From positions 2,182,501-2,246,500 of the forward strand of contig NC_059564.1 in NCBI RefSeq assembly GCF_905220415.1: a stretch of 64,000 nt of DNA, read 5' to 3'. Every line of letters begins with the position of its first letter. The first letter of the stretch is position 1. Below the pieces are notes generated by a model. That model ran no database searches. It saw only the letters and a program-made list of their open reading frames with translations, and was not told the DNA's origin. Made by a program: the position numbers and the translations under genes. Positions 34,401 through 42,700 of the stretch are shown here, one piece after another. This DNA comes from Colias croceus. Its lineage: Eukaryota; Arthropoda; Insecta; Lepidoptera; Pieridae.

Positions 34401-36729
34401 ATCGGTTTTATTGTAATGTAAAACCGTTATATTATTATTTATTTTATGAATGTCTAATATTTTATTGTTGGCAAATAAAACCAGCTTAATACTCATGTAC
34501 CTGCCGCAGAGGATGTTCCAATATTGCCCCTGCGGCAGGTGCCTGAGTAGCTACTAGCTGGTGTTAGATAGATAGATAGATGATTCTTTATTGCACACAC
34601 ACGAGATTTACAATACACACAGAAAAAGACAAATAGAGGCAAGTATGTACAAATGGCGGCCTTATCGCTAGGCAGCGATCTTTACCTTGTTTTTATTATT
34701 TTTATATAAGCGTCACCACACTAATTCTTCATTGTCACAGATTCCACAATGTAATAAATTCTTGAATGTCATAAAATTGTTTCACCGTTAACCATTTCGT
34801 CAGTTTCGAGGGCTTTAAATAAAAAATAATACATACTTTAAAATTACAGGTGACAATGATCAATCCAAAGAGTTGGCTGCAACAATAGACGATCCAGCTG
34901 TGTTGAAACACTTGGCCAATGAAAACAACTTCCTCGCTATCAAGTTGACGAGTGGATCGGAGAATTACACATACTTTGCACAGATCTGTATCCTTTTTGA
35001 TAAATATTTACAAAACAATGAACATTTTACATCAAATTTTTACAATCGTCAATTTATACATCAAATCTTTACATTTTTAACTATTAGAGAAAGGTTTTAA
35101 TTAAAACTAGATGTCCGCCCGCGGCTTCGCCCGCGTTTGCAAAGGAAAACCCGCATAGTTCCCGTTCCCGTGGGATTTCCGGGATAAAAACTATCCTATG
35201 TGTTAATCCAAGTTACCCTCTATATGTGTGCTAAATTTCATTGTAATCGGTTCAGTAGTTTTTACGTGAAAGAGTAACAAACATCCATACATCCATACAA
35301 ACTTTCGCATTTATAATATTAGTAGGATTACATTGAAAAATACAACACAGCTATTGTTTTGAGAGACTGCTTTCTAAATAAGTGGAAAATTCCTAACTAG
35401 GTATAATTACATTTACATAATGTTTCTGTATGGAGTCTAGGGCCCGTTGCAGAGCTTGACCGACCGTCAGTGCGTACCGTCGGTCCTGACGATACGCATC
35501 AACAATTGTATGACTATGACACTAATGCGCATGACAATACGCGTGCGTATGGTCGGTCTACCTATGAACGGTTTTATGAATTTCCATACATATGACAAGC
35601 ACGACTGATGTACGCACTGATGGTCGGTCAAGCTCTGCAACCAGCCTAGTAACAAACAAATGTTTCAGCGTGGTTTCATTAAAAAAGCATGATCAATTTT
35701 CTTCATAATAGGTTAACTTGTTTTTCCTAATTACATAATATTTAAATTTGCACTAGTCTTTTAAGAATTTTACAACTTCAATTTTTAAAATGCCATTTAT
35801 AATGACTTCTAACAACAATATAACATAATATTAAGTATTTTATTGACTTAACACAAAACTCAGATCAATTCGTACCTGTACCATCGCTATTCTTCATTGG
35901 ACGTAACGGTACACCCTTGGAGGTTGTGTGCGCTGGGGTACAGGCAACGAACCTTGCTGAGAGGATCGATCGGATACTTGAGGAGCATTGTAAGTATAAC
36001 GGTACATTTAGTTTTGTTGCTATTGTTTAAGAAACCATAGTTTTAATTGCCTTTCTTTTATATCTAAGATTAAATTACGAATTTTAAATATTAATTTATT
36101 GCAGTACGCTTTAGATAACTGTAAGCTGTATCCCATTGTAGTTAATTGTACACATTTTGTTAGGTTGCGATCTGCTCGTGAAATTGATGTGGCGCCTATG
36201 GACCCGGCAAGATCGTGACCTGTCATGTGTATTTAATTTTAAATAAATAAATTTACATTAAACAAGCGAATGCTCATTCTAACCCCATTATGTCAAATTA
36301 TTTTAGTAATCAGCCGTCAAGCATTATTTCGTTGTTTTTAGTGCGTTCGAAGAGATTCTATGCAATGTTCTAATACTGAATAACACTGAATATGAGTTCG
36401 TTTACTAAAAGAACACGAAATATTGCTCTAGCTCTATGTTCGTTTGATGTAAATGCACCGTAATATAAATGTTTATTTGCATACTGTGAAATGTGAATTA
36501 TAATTATGTATTTATTAATCATTGATCATGGACTGACTAGCTGCATGTTTCACTGGTCTCTACTGTCATATTCTTAAACTGTTAATTTTTTAGTTATACT
36601 TATCCATATCTATTTACATATAATAAATCTGTAGAAGGGTCATTTCTGAACATTGAAAATATTGAAAAAATAAATAGCAGGGGGTGTTACTGGATCGATA
36701 CCAAACCCAAATATGTGATTAAAAAAATT

Positions 36730-36770
<41 letters not shown>

Positions 36771-39700
36771 ATGTATGTGAAGGCATCACGTGAAAACTAA
36801 CGGTTCGATTTCGATGAAACTTGGTATAATTATACCTGGGCGTAAAATAGGATACTTTTTATCCTAGAAAAATACGTAGAAAAAAATTAATTTTAACTTT
36901 TCAGTTTTATAGACGTTGTTCTGTAGAACCGCGAACACACGTTGCGTATTATTAAAGGCTTAGCCGTATTTGGGTCCAATAGATATTTATAAGATATCAT
37001 TGTCAGAGTTACTCAAAATGGAGAAATAAACCATCCACGCGAAGACCGACATCCGCGCGGACGGAGTCGCGGGCGGAAGCTAGTTTATAAAATAATACTT
37101 TCTATTAATATGTATTTCTGGCAACTATTGTTGTTGTATTTATCTACTTTATTCAAGTGTATCTATCTACGTTTTAAAAGATAGATCACGTGCGGGTGGA
37201 AAAGTTAGGGGAGTTGCTGGTTAGAGGTGTACACAAAGAGTTTTAAGAATTCATCTATTTGAAAAAAAATGCATCTGGATTTTTTTAAGTATTTTTTACG
37301 AACTCGGCGGCGTATGCAAAACTATAGCCTCCTTTGAGCTTAGTATACCAACGGTGGGACACCCTGTATCTATACTAATATTATAAAGCTGAAGAGTTTG
37401 TTTGTTTGTTTGAACGCGCTAATCTCGGGAACTACTGGTCCGATTTCAAAAATTCTTTCGGTTTTAGATAGCCCATTTATCGAGGAAGGCTATAGGCTAT
37501 ATATCATCGCGCTACGACTAACAGGAGTGGGGCCACGGGGGTGAAACCGCGCGGAGCAGCTAGTAGTTAATATTCATAATACAAAATTCTACTCACATTT
37601 CAACTAACTACTACTTAATACAACTATTCATATTTATACTAAATAATACAAAATATATTTTCAGACAAAGGCACAAAAACAACGGTCCAACCGTCCACCT
37701 CGGGCCAGAATATAAAGCAACAAACAACAAGCCTGTTGCAATCTGAAGCAGCAGTGACTGTTGCTACCAAACCTGAAGCATCTTCATCATCAGAAAGTGT
37801 TAAGAGTCCAGAAGTACTGTCGCATGAGAAACCAGGTATTTTATACAATAGAATATTATTTTTTTGGCTGTTTTTAAGAATAATAGTGAAGTTGTGATTT
37901 GTAAATTTATAAAATACTAGATTCCCCCCCACGGCTTCGCCCGCGTTATAATAACTCAGCCCCCGGAATCACAGACACAATAGAAAATCTATTGTGTCGT
38001 GGTCCGATCGGGCCGCTCGGGGCTCAATAGGTTAAAGGAAAACCCGCATAGTTCCCGTTCCAGTGGGATTTCCGGGATAAAACCTATCCTATGTGTTAAT
38101 CCAAGTAACCCTCTATATGTGTGTTAAATTTCATTGTAATCGGTTCAGTGGTATTTGCGTTAAAGAGTATCAAACATACACACACACATCCTCACAAACT
38201 TTCGCATTTATAATATTAGTAGGATATTATTTTATTTGGAGCAGAGACAATTCGACAAAAAATGAAAATCGTTAAAATCTGTTCAATGGTTAGAACCACT
38301 CAAGAGAGTGGTGAAACTTACATGATTTTATTTATGTTTGATTTTGGAAATAATATACTCTCTTAATAAAACTTAACATTCTAAGTAAACATTTATTGTA
38401 ATATACATAATTTGTTATCTGTGCAAGGTAATCTATGATTTTGATATAATATGTATATCATAGTGCCTTTATCCTTTCATAAAACATTGATTTTAAACGA
38501 ATTTTAACAACAAAATTGCAAATCTATAATATAAAAATGAATCCCAAAGTGTGTTGGTAAGCGCATAACTTTAGAACAGCTGAACCGATTTCTTTAATTC
38601 ATTTTTTATTTTATTCCTTGAAGTACGAGGATGGTTCTTATGTAGAGAAAACGTGAATATGTACCACGGGCGAAGCCGGGGCGGACCGCTAGTTTGCAAT
38701 AAAATATAATTAGTTTTCTCTATTTTTAATACCGTTAGTATTTTTAAAGTTTAAACACCGTAATGGCTACAATTTATATTTAATTACCAGCATAGTCGAT
38801 CGGACTGAGTGAATGTGTATTTAATCTAAATGTAAGAATGTTATGTATTTTTAAGTTAGAGATTAATAAATTTACTTTCATTTCATTTTCACATTAAAAT
38901 AAAATATATTAAGCTATTGCATAGCTTCTATCGCGGGCCTTGAGCGCGGGGACCGAATCGAGAAATTCCGTAACGAAAAAACCTCACGCTCCCCACGGGG
39001 ACGGGCGGAGGTGTGGCTTGAAGGCATAGCATGCAATAGCGCAACCGCCCTAGTCCCCGAGTGACACGTCGTTTTTTTTAATATTTCTTCTCTCATCCAG
39101 AAACATCAGAACCTCCCCCAAAGGTGCCAAAAACGACCCACCACGAAGTGACTCGCTCGGGGGCGGAATATGACGTTGTGTGTGATGGGGATGTTTGTAC
39201 AAGGGTGCCGAAGGACAATGCTAATGCACCGGGACCTAGCGGGGTTGATGCAAATGTAAGTATTTATTCTTTTTTTTACTACCTGCGTCCCGCGGTTTCA
39301 CCCGCGTGGCTGCGTTTCTATTGGTCTGAGCCTATATATATAGCCTTCATAGATGAGCTATCTAACACCGAAAGAAATTTTCAAATCGGACCAGTAGTTC
39401 CTGAGATTAGCGCGTTCAAACAAATTAAACATACTCTTCAGTTTTATAATCTTTAATATATATAAATCTCGTGTCACAATGTTTGTCCTCAATGGACTCC
39501 TAAACCACTTAACCGATTATAATAAAATTCGCACACCATGTGCAGTTCGTTTCAACTTGAGAGATAGGATAGGTTTTATCCCGGAAATCCATCGGGAACG
39601 GGAACTATGCGGGTTTTTCTTTGAAAACGCGGGCGAAGCCGCGGGCGGAAAGCTAGTATTAATATAAATATAGATCTAGAGGGGTACCAAAAATAGCTAA

Positions 39701-42700
39701 TTTTGAAGTTACTCCGAGAAGCGTTGTTTCAGTTTGTTTATTGTTTATTGATGATAAAAGAAACATAGTTATGAATTGTAAATTTAAGTAACTGCTATTG
39801 CAAGAAAATACTACACATATTTTAATCTATATCTATACATATTATAAAGAGGAAAGGTTTGTAATTATGTATATATGTATGTATGGTTTTCACGCATAAA
39901 CTACTGGACCGATTTTGATGAAATTTGGCACAGACAATCTTTAGACCCTGAGAAAGAACATAGGCTACCTTTTATTGCGAATTATGTACCACGGGCGAAG
40001 CCGGGGCGTGGTGTTTTATATTAAATTAAATCCAAATATATTTCATGTAACTGTTCAATCGTTGAGTTTTATCTTCTCTTTCCAGAAGACAGTAGAAACG
40101 TCGTCAAGTGACATTAGCGCAGAAGAGAAGATGGAAAGAGCGAAAGAGCTGATCGAAGCGAGACGGAGAGAGAAGGCGGAGAAAGAGAAAGAGGTATTTT
40201 TTAAACTATCCTACTTCCTACTTAAAATTACAAATGCGAATGTTTGTGAGAATGGATGTGTGTGTGTTTCTTACTCTTTCACGCAAAAACTACTGAACCG
40301 GTTTCTAATAAATAAATCGGAATATAGAGGGTAACTTGGATTAACACAGGATAGATTTTATCCCGGAAATTCCACGGGAACTATGCGGGTTTTTCTTTGA
40401 AAACGCGGAAAGCTCGTAAGTGTATATTCTAAAAAGGAAATATTCGTTTTCTACAATAAACAGATTTAAAGATATCAAAATCGTCGCATTCCTCCATGAC
40501 GAACTAACTACATTTATTTGTAAAATATGTATACATATAATAACTATGAATAACTAGTGCTATATGGTTAGAATAGAATAGTTTCACATCATAGATCCTT
40601 GAAAAAGATATCTATTTAAATGAAATATGTCCTTTATCTGAAGGTTGCCTGGCAGAGATTGCTAAAAGCTATAAGGCAGTCATTTGTACATTTAAATCAA
40701 TTAAGATATTTATAAAATAAGATAAAACCCAATATACAATCTATACTAATATTATAAATGCGAAAGTAACTCTGTCTGTCTGTCTGTCTGTTACTCAATC
40801 ACGACTAAACTACTGAACCAATTTGCATGAAATTTGGTATGGAGATATTTTGATACCCGAGAAAGGACATAGGCTACCTTTTATTGCGAAATATGCACCA
40901 CGGGCGAAGCCGGGGCGGACCACTAGTAAAGAATAAATCTATACTTATAATATAATAATATAATAAAGCTGAAGAGTTTGTTTGTTTGAACGCGCTAATC
41001 TCGGGAACTACTGGTCCGATTTGAAAAATTCTTTCGGTGTGAGATAGCCCATGTATCGAGGAAGGCTATAGGCTATATATCATCACGCTAAGACCAACAA
41101 GAGTGGGGTCACGTGGGTGAAACCGCGCGGCACAGCTAGTAAAAAAAATAAAATAAGCTTTTATGACCAACAAAGTGTTAAAATATTATTGTTCTTTTTT
41201 CAGTTAGAAAAGCAGAAAGAGTTAGAGAGGCGGGCCACTGGGCAAGGGGTCGCGGAGTTGAAGAGATGGCAGGCGGATCAGGAGATGAAACAAATACAGG
41301 TATATAAGAAAAAAATAAAAAGAGTGTGTGTACTTATGTACACGCGTTAGAAGTTATACTTCTTTGGCGTATGGAAAAAAAAATACTAGAATATACAACT
41401 TGAACATAGTTATCAATTTTCATAGCACCTAGAACTAACTTCATGCTGTTAAATTTAGGTGTCGGTGTGCGCGCGCATCGTACAAATTCACTCTCATCAT
41501 TTTTCTCCATCGCGCCAAAAGAATTATAACTTCAAAAATATATGTTAGGATTTTTTTTTGTATTTCTCGTTTCTTTTTTAAAAAGTAACTGATTTAGGTG
41601 TAGTACTTTTGATATCAGTAGTTTTTGATATCTGTTATAGTTACGGAATGATCGCCTGTGCAGTGTGCACACTTAACGACACCATGTATAGTATATTAGC
41701 TTCATATAGTTTCCGTACACGGCTTTGGACAGATTATTATTTATTATTGATGGAGTAAGAGGGATTTTATTTTATAAAGATTGAAGAGATTTTCAATTTG
41801 ACTTTTAATTGATTTAATTATGATAATAATATTAATTCTAATGGATTTAGAACAAAAAGATGTGTAACTTACACATCAAAATCGGTTTATTTGATTTCAA
41901 ATGAATTTTGGTTTGTTGTATCGGCTTTGTAATTTTTAATGATAATAACTGTTATAAATGACTAACTGCGCCCCGCGGTTTCACCCGCATTGCTCCGCTC
42001 CTGTTGGTCTTAGCGTGATGACATACAGCATATAGCCTTCCTCGATAAGTGGGCTATCTAACACCGAATGAATTTTTCAAATCGGACCAGTAGTTCCCGA
42101 GATTAGCGCGTTCAAACAAACAAACTCTTCAGCTTTATAATATTATAGTATAGATTAACCTACTCTACCTAATAGGGAGAACTATGTACATAACGCAAAA
42201 TAAGAAAAGGTTTCATTATACAAATAACCTAATTAAAATTTAATCAAGTGTACCTTTGAATTTCAGGAGGAACGTAAACGCGAGAAACTCGAGAACGATC
42301 TAGCGAGGCAGCGTATATTGGAGCAGATTGCACAGGACAGGGCCGAGCGGAGGGCCAGGGACTTGCCCCAACCGCCGCCGGTGCAACAAGTGCCCCATGC
42401 TAGTGAGTTTGCCCCTAAATAAAAAAAAAATATTTGCTAAAAAAATGCTACAGAGAGATGTCAAAATATTAGCCAGCAAGTGCCCCATGCGAGTGAGTGC
42501 CCCATGCCCCTAGTGTGTATGTAAACCACCTGTAAGTTAACAGCATGTAAGTGAGTGTATGAAAAGTGTGTTAGTGAGTGTATAAACCGCATGTATGAGT
42601 GTATAAACCGCATGTAAGTGAGTGTATAAACCGCATGTGAGTGTAAATAGCACGTAAGTGAATGTGTAAATAGCATGTTAGTGAGTGTGTGAACAGCCAC

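Larger units (their letters stand above)
29496..34432 (+). mobile_element. Complete DIRS-type tyrosine-recombinase retrotransposon
   Basis: About 4.9 kb, in UBXN4 intron 1, same strand as the gene. It has the full DIRS plan: left inverted terminal repeat (29496-29674), gag-like ORF, RT/RNase H ORF, overlapping tyrosine recombinase ORF, an internal complementary region (34123-34199) and the right inverted repeat (34221-34432). It lacks LTRs, protease and a DDE integrase. All three frames are open, so it may be recently active. DIRS elements replicate through a circular DNA intermediate; the recombinase inserts it without target duplication, and none is seen. Confidence 0.88.
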
